Notes: generated from the letters alone by a model not told the origin. 64,000 bases of DNA from Roseofilum capinflatum BLCC-M114 (GCF_030068505.1 NZ_JAQOSO010000117.1:1-64000), one strand, 5' to 3'. Counted from the stretch's first letter, positions 17,347 through 25,582 are shown. Numbers and translations are program-made.

Positions 17347-18315
17347 TTGAAGACCCAGGAAAAAGTCTTATTCTTTACGAATTTAGCGGAGTTGCTCCAG
17401 TCCGGAATTACCCTCAGACAAGGGTTAACCTTGGCGGGACGGGAGAGCGATCGCCATTTCCAATGTTATCTTCAAGGAGCCAGTCGCGCCCTACGCAATG
17501 GTCAGGATCTCGCTTCTGCGCTCACGGTTCGTACTGCTGCTGAGGGCAAACGGCAAACCTACTTTGATCCTTGGACGATCTCCGCGATCCGGTTAGCCGA
17601 AACCCAGGGAACTTTAGTGGAAACTTGCCTGATTTTAGCCGAAATCACCCAAACTCAAGGGAAATGGAAGACCTATTCTCAATCCATTCGTAGTAGTACC
17701 TTGTTGGCGCTGTGGAGTCTGTTAACCCTGCTGGCAGGCATTTTGAATGCCAATATGGCCGCCTTACTGCATCCCATGTTTTGGCTTCAGAGTGCGGCGA
17801 TCGCTCTTTTCCTATGGATACTCGCCTTTTCTCTACCTCAATATTTCGGCCCCACCCTGGTCAAAATAGGCCGTTATCTGCCCCTGGTGCGTCCCTTTAT
17901 CGAAGCCTATACCCTCTGGTATTTATCCCAATTGCGCCTACCCTTAAGCTGTGGAATGCCCATCCTCACCGCCCTAGAATGGGTGCAGCAACAGACCCCT
18001 CATGTGGGCATCAAAAAAGAGTTAGCCCGCATTACCCGGCACATGCGGCGAGGGCAAACCTTAAGTGATACCTTGCAAGGCATATTTCCTCCCCTGGCGA
18101 TCGACTTTCTCCGCACAGGAGAAGAGACGGGAGAACTCGACTTTGCATGGCAGCAGATTGGCCAACATTACCAGGCAGAATTGGAGAAAGGATTAAAGTT
18201 TATGGCCAGCAGTTTACGGTTAATCAGTATTTTGGCTTTGAGTAACCTAATTATGATTGTCTGTATTCGCGGAATGTTTGTCCTTTTGAATGCAACTAAT
18301 CCTGTGCCATTTTAA
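17347..18315 (+). CDS. GspF/PilC-like type II secretion or pilus membrane protein
   Basis: This 322-residue protein has two GspF-type domains. Each is a helical bundle with the family pattern LAELLQSGITLRQGL (residues about 12-26) and LRLPLSCGMPILTALEWV (about 197-214), with membrane segments near 120-165 and 290-315. GspF/PilC proteins form the inner-membrane platform of type II secretion and type IV pili. At 322 aa it is shorter than typical PilC (about 400), mainly at the N-terminus. The start is a TTG at 17347 with AGGAG upstream. No pilB or pilT lies nearby, so it is isolated from its usual operon. Confidence 0.8.
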   Translation: MKTQEKVLFFTNLAELLQSGITLRQGLTLAGRESDRHFQCYLQGASRALRNGQDLASALTVRTAAEGKRQTYFDPWTISAIRLAETQGTLVETCLILAEITQTQGKWKTYSQSIRSSTLLALWSLLTLLAGILNANMAALLHPMFWLQSAAIALFLWILAFSLPQYFGPTLVKIGRYLPLVRPFIEAYTLWYLSQLRLPLSCGMPILTALEWVQQQTPHVGIKKELARITRHMRRGQTLSDTLQGIFPPLAIDFLRTGEETGELDFAWQQIGQHYQAELEKGLKFMASSLRLISILALSNLIMIVCIRGMFVLLNATNPVPF

Positions 18316-18336
18316 TCGCGAGTGAGCCGCTTCCTT

Positions 18337-18546
18337 TCAGCCATCGGGAAACTGCCAACACAAGATGCGCTCAAGGCGATCGCTCCCACATTGGGGACAG
18401 GGCTGATCTTCCGAAGACCCCACCCACTCATAGCCACACTGATGACAGTGGGAAAACACATTATGCTGGTTCGCCACTTCAATTTTACGCTTCCAGCGAT
18501 CGATTTGCTCGATTTGGGGGCGATCGGGTTCAAAAGGAGAGTTCAT
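18337..18546 (-). CDS. Small zinc-ribbon protein
   Basis: This 69-residue protein contains two CxxC knuckles, CHQCGYEW and CPQCGSDR, spaced as in a rubredoxin-like zinc ribbon. The rest is hydrophilic. It lies 24 bp downstream of queE on the same strand and may be in its transcript. Function unknown. It could bind nucleic acid or protein. Confidence 0.65.
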   Translation of the reverse strand: MNSPFEPDRPQIEQIDRWKRKIEVANQHNVFSHCHQCGYEWVGSSEDQPCPQCGSDRLERILCWQFPDG

Positions 18547-18570
18547 AAGCAGTCAAAGAAACAAACATCT

Positions 18571-19170
18571 TCAAGGGCAACCCAAAAACTTATGGCTTTG
18601 TAAACTCATCCGCCATTCTGGGTGATGCAAAATAAACTTAACCGTTATATCAATCGTCTCTGGACTATTCCATTCCGGTTGCAAAAACTTAACCACCCGA
18701 TCATCAACCCATTGGGCATATTTCTGTGCCCACTCTAGATCCTCAGCACCAGTAATCACCACCTTCAATTCATTCACATAATCCCCAATACTCAAATCCG
18801 GAGACTTAAACCGCTTCGGCGAAAACGTCACCCAATCAAACGTCCCCGACAACGGATACGCTCCCGAAGTTTCTAGATGCAACGGTAGACCACATAAAGC
18901 CCTTAAGCCCTCCGTCAATTCATGTAAATCATGCATTAATGGCTCCCCCCCCGTAATCACCACCATACTCGGATTCACTGCTAAAACCTCTTGAGCCAAT
19001 TGCTCAACTGAATATTGGGGATGCTTATCCATTGGCCAAGACTCTTTCGTATCACAAAACCAACATCCCACATCACACCCTGCAAGGCGAATAAAAAACG
19101 CATTCCGTCCCATCCAATAGCCTTCTCCTTGGATAGAATGAAACGTTTCTACAATAGGGTAACTTTTCAC
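18571..19170 (-). CDS. queE: 7-carboxy-7-deazaguanine synthase (radical SAM)
   Basis: QueE converts 6-carboxy-tetrahydropterin to 7-carboxy-7-deazaguanine in queuosine-precursor synthesis. The protein (199 aa, normal length) begins with the family-typical ETFHSIQGEGYWMGR and has the radical-SAM cluster motif C32-x3-C36-x2-C39 (CDVGCWFC). It also has the SAM-binding ITGGEP and the C-terminal LQSHKFLG. No queC or queD is adjacent. The AT-rich gap upstream is shared with the divergent gene at 19276. Confidence 0.9.
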   Translation of the reverse strand: MKSYPIVETFHSIQGEGYWMGRNAFFIRLAGCDVGCWFCDTKESWPMDKHPQYSVEQLAQEVLAVNPSMVVITGGEPLMHDLHELTEGLRALCGLPLHLETSGAYPLSGTFDWVTFSPKRFKSPDLSIGDYVNELKVVITGAEDLEWAQKYAQWVDDRVVKFLQPEWNSPETIDITVKFILHHPEWRMSLQSHKFLGCP

Positions 19171-19220
19171 CGATCGCCATCAATCCCATACAAACATGAT
19201 CTCTAGTCTAACAGTTGTCC

Positions 19221-19271
19221 TCCCCCTTGGGTTATAATAACCAAGCATTATTGCCATCAACCCAAGGGGGA
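19221..19271 (+). promoter_or_regulatory. Promoter -10 box between 13-bp inverted repeats
   Basis: A perfect 13-bp inverted repeat, TCCCCCTTGGGTT (19221-19233) and AACCCAAGGGGGA (19259-19271), brackets a TATAAT box (19233-19238). The right arm includes the AAGGGGGA ribosome-binding site of the gene whose ATG is at 19276. The left arm lies at or upstream of the likely -10, so the symmetry may be a protein operator rather than an RNA hairpin. If transcription starts further upstream, it could instead sequester the ribosome-binding site. Confidence 0.55.
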
Positions 19272-19275
19272 AATC

Positions 19276-19989
19276 ATGAACCATATCGGTTGTAAATTAG
19301 GGTGTAGAGCGATCGCATTACTAGCATTCTGGGGGGGACTCACTACGGGCAATTCTCCCCGAAAATTGGCCCACGCTCAACCCCCCCAAGTCATGTATGG
19401 AAACTATATCACCGTCAGCGCTCCCACCTCAGAGCCACCCCCAGCCAGTGCTACCAACAAACAACTCCAACCCCCTCCCCCAGTTCCCCTCTCTCCTGCA
19501 CCCCAAACCGAGTCCCCAGAACCAGAATCACGCACCGCCCAAGAAACCCGCCAATCCGATCCCAGACCCCCCGTAGGCAGTTACTTTGGCATTGGGGGAA
19601 CCATCGGCTTAACCGATGGAGAAACCGCCTTAGGCAGTGGCGGTTTCTCTTTAGTGAGCAAAGGAGCATTGAGCGAATATTTGACCTTGCACAACGCCAC
19701 ATCTTTCGGCAAACAAACCGCAAGTATGTTCGCCCTAACCGGTGAATTTCCCATCAGAAACGGTCAGACTCAAGAAGTCGTTGCCATGCCCTTTTTAGGC
19801 GGAGGAACCTTAGTCACCACTCAAGACGAATGGCGGTTTCATGGCTTAATTGTTGGCGGTGTTGATGTGCCCCTTTCCAGAGATTTCATGGGAACCATGC
19901 GAGTGAACACAGGATTTGTTGACGGCAAAACTGAAGTGGGAATTGTCTTAGGCGTGGGCTATCGATTTAATCTGTTTAACTTATTTTAA
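19276..19989 (+). CDS. Exported protein with beta-barrel-like C-terminus
   Basis: This 237-residue protein has an N-terminal signal-like segment (hydrophobic residues about 11-22, then AHAQ). A proline-rich linker (about 55-100, PPPPVPLSPAPQ) and a C-terminal domain of alternating strands rich in glycine follow. The end, GVGYRFNLFNLF, is the aromatic pattern of outer-membrane barrel proteins. The C-terminal domain looks like the one at 38685-39977 (compare GVGYRF and GIGYVFSF endings). I do not recognise a named family. It has its own promoter with an unusual inverted repeat. Confidence 0.6.
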   Translation: MNHIGCKLGCRAIALLAFWGGLTTGNSPRKLAHAQPPQVMYGNYITVSAPTSEPPPASATNKQLQPPPPVPLSPAPQTESPEPESRTAQETRQSDPRPPVGSYFGIGGTIGLTDGETALGSGGFSLVSKGALSEYLTLHNATSFGKQTASMFALTGEFPIRNGQTQEVVAMPFLGGGTLVTTQDEWRFHGLIVGGVDVPLSRDFMGTMRVNTGFVDGKTEVGIVLGVGYRFNLFNLF

Positions 19990-20079
19990 GTCTTTTTCTG
20001 CCCCATTTCCAGACAGCAACGAGAAGAGACACAAGAAACTCGGTTTCTGGGTCTCTACCTTTCTCTATCACAGGCTCTG

Positions 20080-20307
20080 ATGATGCTTACCCTAGAAATG
20101 GCGATCGCCAAAATCCGAGCATTTCCCCCCGAACAACAGCATCAAGTGATTGAATTCATTGAACGCTTGGAAGGGCGATCGCACCAACTGCCTGAAAACA
20201 CCAGCCCCGATCCTAGCTTGGACAAAGAGCAAGCCTTTTTTGAGCTGGCTGGCCTGTGGGAAAATAAAGAGATAACCCCTGAATCCTTGCGTCTACAAGC
20301 CTGGTAA
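20080..20307 (+). CDS. Orphan antitoxin-like protein
   Basis: This 75-residue protein has an N-terminal helix (LEMAIAKIRAFPPEQQHQVIEFIERLEG) of the DUF2281/antitoxin type. The tail, FFELAGLWENKEITPESLRLQAW, resembles the C-terminus of cyanobacterial VapB-like antitoxins. No PIN toxin follows. Instead two small genes of other families are 32 bp downstream on the same strand. A broken vapC lies 1 kb away in the other orientation. The antitoxin role is inference. Confidence 0.6.
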   Translation: MMLTLEMAIAKIRAFPPEQQHQVIEFIERLEGRSHQLPENTSPDPSLDKEQAFFELAGLWENKEITPESLRLQAW

Positions 20308-20339
20308 TGCACGATAATCAAAACCAACGAGAATAAAAT

Positions 20340-20669
20340 ATGGTTTTCTTACCAGAAGACTCTATTATTAACCCATCAAAACTCACCCAATATTTACTCG
20401 TCCAACTTCCTAAAGATGATAAATCTAAATTCCTAGCCCAGGCAGGATATACATTAGAGAACTGGCAACAACTCGAACAAGATTTAAGAACCCAAGTCCT
20501 TACTCAACCTGCTGAACCCATCGAAACTACCCCCTATGGTCAAAAATATATGATTCGGGCAACATTGCGAGGTCAGAATGGCATTGAACTCAAAACCTTA
20601 ACCATATGGATGACCAATAATAATGGAACCCGATTTGTAACCCTAGTCCCCGACAAAGGAGAAAATTAA
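20340..20669 (+). CDS. DUF6883-like small protein
   Basis: This 109-residue hydrophilic protein has the layout LPKDDKSKFLAQAGYTLENWQQLEQDL, then YGQKYMIRATLRGQNGIELKTLTIWM and VTLVPDKGE. That resembles DUF6883 (a domain seen alone or at the end of polymorphic toxins). Its stop overlaps the ATG of the next gene (TAATG), so translation is coupled. The toxin-like role is inference from family context. Confidence 0.6.
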   Translation: MVFLPEDSIINPSKLTQYLLVQLPKDDKSKFLAQAGYTLENWQQLEQDLRTQVLTQPAEPIETTPYGQKYMIRATLRGQNGIELKTLTIWMTNNNGTRFVTLVPDKGEN

Positions 20670-20992
20670 TGAAAACTCAACATCCTTTATTTTCCCAAGT
20701 TGCCCTCACTGAAGACTTGCCCCAATATCAGCTAAAACAAGGCGATACTGCCACCATTGTTGAATATTATCCCATGCCAGAGTCCCAAGAAGATGGGTAT
20801 AGTTTAGAAGGGTTTGATGTTCCGGAAATCACCATTGAAGTAAGGGCTTCACAGATTATACTCTTGAGTGACTATTTGAGAGAAGAAGCGATTTTAAGTA
20901 AATTTCGCAATCTGTCAGAACAGCGACAACAACAACTAGAGGAATACCTTGATTTTCTTTGGCAAAAAGACCAAACGACTCCGGTGAGTTAA
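20669..20992 (+). CDS. DUF4926-like small protein
   Basis: The first 70 of 107 residues (VALTEDLPQYQLKQGDTATIVEYYP) match the DUF4926 layout, a small beta domain often encoded next to DUF6883. The tail (FRNLSEQRQQQLEEYLDFLW) is helical and resembles DUF2281 antitoxin helices. The overlap of start and stop codons with the preceding gene suggests a two-protein unit, possibly toxin and immunity. Confidence 0.6.
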   Translation: MKTQHPLFSQVALTEDLPQYQLKQGDTATIVEYYPMPESQEDGYSLEGFDVPEITIEVRASQIILLSDYLREEAILSKFRNLSEQRQQQLEEYLDFLWQKDQTTPVS

Positions 20993-21036
20993 GACGTGCG
21001 ATCGCCAAGAGACGCGGAGGAACCCGGATTTCTCAA

Positions 21037-21356
21037 TCAGGCAGAAGGATCTTGTACTAAATTCGCGATCGCTTCTCCTAATCGCGTAATATCAAGTCCG
21101 GTTTCCGCAAGCGGACATGAAAATTTGTTAAGAAGCGGGCAAGATGCCCGCACTCCTCGAATTCTTTGATATGACTGGAGTGGGAGCATCTTGCTCCCTG
21201 GATTTTTAATTAGGGTATTTCCGCTTCGCGGACATGAATAAGCGAACTTGATATAAAATGCTTTGGATTAAGAGTGAGCAGCATATCGACATTAGCTTTA
21301 AGGGCGGCTTCAGCAATCAATGCATCGTAAATATTGGTATCAAACAAAACTTGCAT
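21037..21356 (-). pseudogene. vapC (PIN toxin) remnant: internally deleted and split by a MITE
   Basis: Minus-strand reading starts at an ATG (complement of 21354-21356): MQVLFDTNIYDALIAEAALK, then ANVDMLLTLNPKHF. After the 162-bp element (21091-21252) it resumes in the same sense: TRLGEAIANLVQDPSA and a TGA stop. The first 11 residues are the PIN N-terminus, and DALIAEAAL is normally more than 80 residues later, so the centre of the gene was already lost. Removing the element plus one AT rejoins CAT TTT ATT ACG, an open frame reading HFITR. Confidence 0.8.
21091..21252 (+). mobile_element. MITE-like element, family A, copy 2
   Basis: Base for base this appears identical in length and sequence to the copy at 1737-1898, including ends ATCAAGTCCGG and CGAACTTGAT. 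Here it interrupts a PIN-toxin remnant. AT flanks both ends (21089-21090 and 21253-21254 read AT and AT), and no 5-bp duplication is visible. The near-identity of two copies 19 kb apart implies recent movement or gene conversion. Confidence 0.85.
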
Positions 21357-21486
21357 TACCCATCAAATCATTTATTCTTTCTTCTCGAATCAACGATACC
21401 CAATCCACTGGAGGCAAGGGTTCTTGAGTTTTAATCACCAAAAGACCATCAACACAAACAAAGGGACTTTCATCGAGGGAGCGGGT
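21340..21486 (-). pseudogene. Antitoxin (vapB-like) remnant
   Basis: The frame upstream of the vapC remnant reads SLDESPFVCVDGLLVIKTQE, then PLPPVDWVSLIREERINDLM and ends GNASFV with a TGA, overlapping the vapC ATG by 17 nt. This is the C-terminal part of an antitoxin of the type found with PIN toxins. A stop codon lies just upstream, so the N-terminal half is missing. Confidence 0.6.
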
Positions 21487-21505
21487 TTAATTTATTTAAA
21501 TTATT

Positions 21506-22687
21506 CTAATTGTCCTGAGTCCCTTCCCCTCGATTTTCAGATGAATCAGGTTCTGAAGATAACCGTTCTCGATCTTCAGAACCTGGTAATGCCTGTTGCT
21601 CATTATCTTCTATATCTTCTGCCGATCCTTGCAGAATGGTGGCTAAATGTGAATTAGGATTTTCCAATACCCATTGGTCAAGAATGTCTTCAATCAGCAG
21701 TCGTTTAATCCACACCTGGGCAATGACAGCTAAAGGAAGAGCTAAAAACAGACCAATAATCCCAAAAAGCTGTAAACAAGTAATTTGAGCCAGTAGAGTC
21801 GCTGCGGGTAACAGAGAAACTTGTTTAGCCATTACCGTAGGGGTTAACCAATAGCTTTCCACTTGCTGGACTACCACATATAAAATCAGAACTGCACCAG
21901 CCTTGAGAAATCCACCCGTGTCTAAAAGGGCAACGGTCATGGGTAAAACAACACTTAAGGTCGGGCCAATATTGGGGATAAAATTGAGCAGCCCAGCCAG
22001 CAGAGCATGGGCTAACACCAGGCGCACACCAATAATGGATAATCCAATAAAACTGAGTGTACCAATGAATAGGGAGTTAAGAATAATGCCACCAAACCAA
22101 TTATCTAAGGCAATTTCACATTCTGATAAAATACTATCGGCTCGCCGTCGATAAAAGGAGGGAAAAAGGCGCACTAATGCTCGACGATAGGAGAGAGGAT
22201 CGCCTAAAAACATTAAGGTTAAGACAATCACCAGCAGGAATTGACCAACGGCAATAACGGAGTTAGAAAAGAAAGAGTAGAAGTTACCAAATACTTGGGT
22301 TAGGAAGGGTTGAATTTGTTGAAAACCACTGGACAAATCAGGAGGTTCTGGCAACCAAGGGGGAGTATTTGCTCGCCATTGGTAGAGTAGAATCCGCAGT
22401 TGTTCAATTCCGGTGGGAATCAGATTAATTAGAATTTGGAATTGTTCAATGAACGGCGGAACAATAATCCAATAGAAGAGGAGAAAACAGAGAAAGGTAA
22501 CACTGATAGTGACTAAAACAGATAATCCTCGACTGAGACCGAATTTTTGCACCAGACGTACCCCTCGGTTGAGGGCTGTAGCAAGTACAATTGCTGTAAA
22601 TAAGAGTAACAAAATACCCCGTATTGTCCAGAGGATATAAAGTGATGCCACTAAACTAAAAAATCCAAGTAATTGACCGAGTGTCAC
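21506..22687 (-). CDS. AI-2E family / PerM-like permease
   Basis: This 393-residue integral membrane protein has about eight hydrophobic segments and the family's conserved C-terminal portion: LLAGLLNFIPNIGPTLSVVLP, then VVQQVESYWLTPTVMAK and PAATLLAQI. The cytoplasmic tail is acidic and hydrophilic (last 60 residues). AI-2E family members include the AI-2 exporter TqsA and ion or solute exporters. The substrate here is unknown. The start is followed immediately by hydrophobic sequence. Confidence 0.85.
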   Translation of the reverse strand: MTLGQLLGFFSLVASLYILWTIRGILLLLFTAIVLATALNRGVRLVQKFGLSRGLSVLVTISVTFLCFLLFYWIIVPPFIEQFQILINLIPTGIEQLRILLYQWRANTPPWLPEPPDLSSGFQQIQPFLTQVFGNFYSFFSNSVIAVGQFLLVIVLTLMFLGDPLSYRRALVRLFPSFYRRRADSILSECEIALDNWFGGIILNSLFIGTLSFIGLSIIGVRLVLAHALLAGLLNFIPNIGPTLSVVLPMTVALLDTGGFLKAGAVLILYVVVQQVESYWLTPTVMAKQVSLLPAATLLAQITCLQLFGIIGLFLALPLAVIAQVWIKRLLIEDILDQWVLENPNSHLATILQGSAEDIEDNEQQALPGSEDRERLSSEPDSSENRGEGTQDN

Positions 22688-22706
22688 CGGGGTTCCTCCT
22701 CATCGA

Positions 22707-22744
22707 TGGGGAATAGGGAATGGGGAATAGGGAATAGGGAATGG
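22707..22744. repeat. GGGAATA/GGGAATG heptamer array
   Basis: Five tandem heptamers of the GGGAATA/GGGGAAT type lie between the permease and DUF2358 genes. They are the same STRR family as at 10952, 26163 and 38509. Confidence 0.75.
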
Positions 22745-22755
22745 TTCTTGTTCGG

Positions 22756-23226
22756 CTATTTTACTTGAGGGCTGGTCGATCGCGGCAGAAATTGCTTTAA
22801 AATCTCTATGGGTTTACGATCCCAGGTATCTACATGGCGATCGATGAGTCCTTGGTCATTGAGGGTATAGGTGGAATGGCCATCAAAGTTAATTTCCGCT
22901 CTCCAGGGGACGCGCAGTTTGCCGCGCACTGTCCAGTCTACACGCAGGGTTTGGGGGGGCAAAAATTGCATCTGATGGACATCAAAGTAGAGTTCGGTGA
23001 AAAATAATTGACCGTGAAAGCGCAGTGTCCAAAAGATGATCCGGTAATTAAGTTTGCCCTTAAATTCACTGATGGGGTCTTGAAAGAGGATATCGGCAGT
23101 ATAAATATCGGTGTTAATATCTTGTTCAAATAAGGTGGGTAAATCTTGTTGCAAGATCTCTATCACCCGTTTAACCTGGGGTGGGAGTGCCTCTGCGTTC
23201 GTGGATGGGGCTGATTCTGAGTTCAT
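22756..23226 (-). CDS. DUF2358 family protein
   Basis: This 156-residue soluble protein has the DUF2358 pattern: LPTLFEQDINTDIYTADILFQDPISEFKG-type start, central WTLRFHG and RVDWTVRGKL, and LIDRHVDTWDR near the C-terminus. The family occurs in cyanobacteria and plants and has an SnoaL-like/NTF2-like layout. Molecular function unknown. It stands between the permease and xisI genes on the same strand. Confidence 0.8.
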   Translation of the reverse strand: MNSESAPSTNAEALPPQVKRVIEILQQDLPTLFEQDINTDIYTADILFQDPISEFKGKLNYRIIFWTLRFHGQLFFTELYFDVHQMQFLPPQTLRVDWTVRGKLRVPWRAEINFDGHSTYTLNDQGLIDRHVDTWDRKPIEILKQFLPRSTSPQVK

Positions 23227-23299
23227 CGATGGAGTCGTGGAAATAGCTTTGCGATCTATTTTAAGAAACTTTTTGGGCTAGGGCAGCAGTTTAGACCCA

Positions 23300-23635
23300 C
23301 TAACTCACAGCAAATCCATTATAGGGACGCATGAAGGGTGCATGATAAGCTAAAACAATGCGATCTTTGGGGATTCCCCGTTCTGTCAGTTCGTTGGCGA
23401 CTCCTACTTCAGTGCCATCATACTCAATCCAAATTTTGTCATCTTTAATGTCAATATGAATTAAGGCTCCATAAACGCGCCGTTTGTTCATCCATCCCGT
23501 CCGCACCACTTGATAGCGATCGCGCTCTACATCAAACACAACCCCAATTTCTACCTCCCCAAATATCGGTTTAACTTGACTATGGCTCAGTAAAATCTCT
23601 TGGATGATTTGACGATAGGTTTCTATTCGATCCAT
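23300..23635 (-). CDS. xisI: XisI family protein
   Basis: This 111-residue protein has the XisI layout: a YRQIIQEIL helix, FDVERDRYQVVRTGW, RVYGALIHIDIKDDKIWIEYDGTE and GIPKDRIVLAYH-type text. In Anabaena, XisI acts with XisH and the recombinase XisF in excision of the fdxN element during heterocyst formation. The gene overlaps the end of xisH by 13 nt, so the two are translated together. No xisF or fdxN lies in this window, and this family is common in cyanobacteria without that element. Confidence 0.9.
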   Translation of the reverse strand: MDRIETYRQIIQEILLSHSQVKPIFGEVEIGVVFDVERDRYQVVRTGWMNKRRVYGALIHIDIKDDKIWIEYDGTEVGVANELTERGIPKDRIVLAYHAPFMRPYNGFAVS

Positions 23636-24036
23636 TGCACGATCCTCGATTCTTCTACATCATAAATGAGTAAATGGAGCTGATATTCCCGGACTCCCTC
23701 TTCAATAAATCGGAGACGAAAGAATTCATCATAGGTTGGATGGGGTACGGCCAAATACAGAGTACGTGAGGGATCTTGTACTCTCAGAGCGCGTCGATAA
23801 TTGAGATATTGACCGACGGCTGTGTGAAACTCAGAAATGGCAGAGGGATTGATGAAACTCTTGACCTCTACAGCAATTTTATCCCGATCTCGTTCGGCAG
23901 CCAAGAGTAATTCAGCACCCAAGTCAATTTGCATTTGTACCTCTCCATAATCCAGAGGAAATGGATCGTGGGTAATCAGCCACCCTTGAGCAATTAAGGC
24001 ATCTTTAACCACAGAGTGGAACGCATCTCTAGCCAT
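23623..24036 (-). CDS. xisH: XisH family nuclease-like protein
   Basis: This 137-residue protein matches XisH: ARDAFHSVVKDALIAQGW at the start, then LGAELLLAAERDRDKIAVEVKSF and the AVGQYLNYRRAL helix. The pattern E (GAELL), then ExK (VEVKSF), is the PD-(D/E)xK nuclease core, so an endonuclease-type fold is likely. It is paired with xisI. Beyond fdxN-element excision the role of XisHI pairs is unsettled. A restriction- or TA-like role is inference. Confidence 0.9.
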   Translation of the reverse strand: MARDAFHSVVKDALIAQGWLITHDPFPLDYGEVQMQIDLGAELLLAAERDRDKIAVEVKSFINPSAISEFHTAVGQYLNYRRALRVQDPSRTLYLAVPHPTYDEFFRLRFIEEGVREYQLHLLIYDVEESRIVQWIE

Positions 24037-24097
24037 GAGTAATTTTGCCTTTCTCTTGCATTTTTCTCTATTTTATCGGGATATGGCGATCGCCCTA

Positions 24098-25582
24098 TCA
24101 GCCAGCCCCTTCATTGACGACAATGCGATCGCGTCCTTGATCTTTGGCTTGATACAATGAAGCATCGGCGGTAGCAATCAGGCTCTCTGGGGAAAGGGCG
24201 ATACTGGGAACCAAACAAGCTACGCCTAAGCTCAAGGTAACATAGGGTTGGACATCAGAATTGGCATGAGGCAATTGTCGCTCCTTAATGCCCTGATGAA
24301 TGCGTTCGGCAACCCGAAAAGCCCCTAAACTATTGGTATTGGGCAATAAAACCACAAACTCTTCCCCCCCATAGCGAGCCACTAAATCCCTAGAGCGTCT
24401 GACTGCTTCTACCATCACCTGAGCCACTTGGCGCAAACAGTCATCCCCAGCTAAATGTCCATAGCAGTCGTTATAGCGCTTAAAATAATCCACATCCGCC
24501 AGAATCATGGAAAGGGGTTGCACTTGATGTAATAATCGCGACCATTCCTGGTGCAATACTTGGTCAAAATGCCCCCGGTTGGCAACTTGAGTTAACCCAT
24601 CGAGGGTAGCTAAACGAGTTAATTCTTGATTGGCTTGGCGTAAATCTGACTCGGCTTGTTTGCGTCGCATTAAGGAGGCTAACTGATTGGCCACGGATTG
24701 AACTAAAGTTAAGGAGCGCTGATGGGGATAATAAGGCGATCGCGAAAAAAACATCAATACCGCCAACACTTCCCTCTGCCAACAAATCGGAACCGCCAAA
24801 GCGCCCTTTAACCCCACCTCTTTCGCTTGCTGCATCCGGGGAGAGATCATCCGTGTGGCTTCAGAAATATCCTCAATCCATTCTAATTCTTTCGAGATCC
24901 AAACCCGTCCCGGTAAGCCTTCATGGGGGGTAAAGGCGATCGCCTCACTCAGATGACGAAAGGCCTCAAACTGGGGACTATGGCTATATCCCCCCCGACT
25001 TAAGCGTAACTGAGTCCCCCCCTGAGTCGGTATCCAAGCCTCGCCAAAATCCCAATCCATAGTTTGACAAATTTTAGCCAATACCCCCTCTAAGGCAGAC
25101 TCAATATCAACCGCATCACTGAGGGCTTCCGTCGTATCGAGCAGCAATTGTAACTGGGCATTTTGTTCTTCTAACTCCCGTTGATATTTACGCAACCGGA
25201 GCTGATGCTCAATCCGCACCACCACTTCCACCGGTTCAAACGGCTTACTAATATAATCAACTCCTCCCACTTCAAACCCTTTGATTTTACTGGGAGTTTC
25301 ATCCATACCACTAATAAACAATACGGGAATATGGGCAGTCAACTCCATGGATTTTAGATGTTGACAAACCTGATAACCATCCATCTCCGGCATCATCACA
25401 TCCAACAGCACTAAATCCACTGAGCCAGTGAGGATATAACTGAAGGCTTCTTCTCCACTAGAGGCTGCATTGACTTTATATCCCTCCTTCACCAAAATTC
25501 GAGTCAGTAAACTGAGATTAGCTGGTGTATCATCAACCACGAGGATGGTCGGTTTTAATCGCTTCGAGAGTTTTCGACTCAT
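24098..25582 (-). CDS. Response regulator with GAF and GGDEF (diguanylate cyclase)
   Basis: This 494-residue cytoplasmic protein has a receiver domain (about 10-125) with D-D near ILVVDDTPAN, phosphoacceptor D in LVLLDVMMPEMDG and the conserved K in YISKPFEP. A GAF domain (about 150-310) and a GGDEF domain (about 335-490) follow. The active site reads GGEEF. The inhibitory site RSRD lies five residues before it, so feedback control by c-di-GMP is expected. I place the start at the ATG at 25582 (MSRKLS). A longer frame from 25627 would be encoded by a GGGTAAT repeat and is unlikely. No partner kinase is adjacent. Confidence 0.9.
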   Translation of the reverse strand: MSRKLSKRLKPTILVVDDTPANLSLLTRILVKEGYKVNAASSGEEAFSYILTGSVDLVLLDVMMPEMDGYQVCQHLKSMELTAHIPVLFISGMDETPSKIKGFEVGGVDYISKPFEPVEVVVRIEHQLRLRKYQRELEEQNAQLQLLLDTTEALSDAVDIESALEGVLAKICQTMDWDFGEAWIPTQGGTQLRLSRGGYSHSPQFEAFRHLSEAIAFTPHEGLPGRVWISKELEWIEDISEATRMISPRMQQAKEVGLKGALAVPICWQREVLAVLMFFSRSPYYPHQRSLTLVQSVANQLASLMRRKQAESDLRQANQELTRLATLDGLTQVANRGHFDQVLHQEWSRLLHQVQPLSMILADVDYFKRYNDCYGHLAGDDCLRQVAQVMVEAVRRSRDLVARYGGEEFVVLLPNTNSLGAFRVAERIHQGIKERQLPHANSDVQPYVTLSLGVACLVPSIALSPESLIATADASLYQAKDQGRDRIVVNEGAG

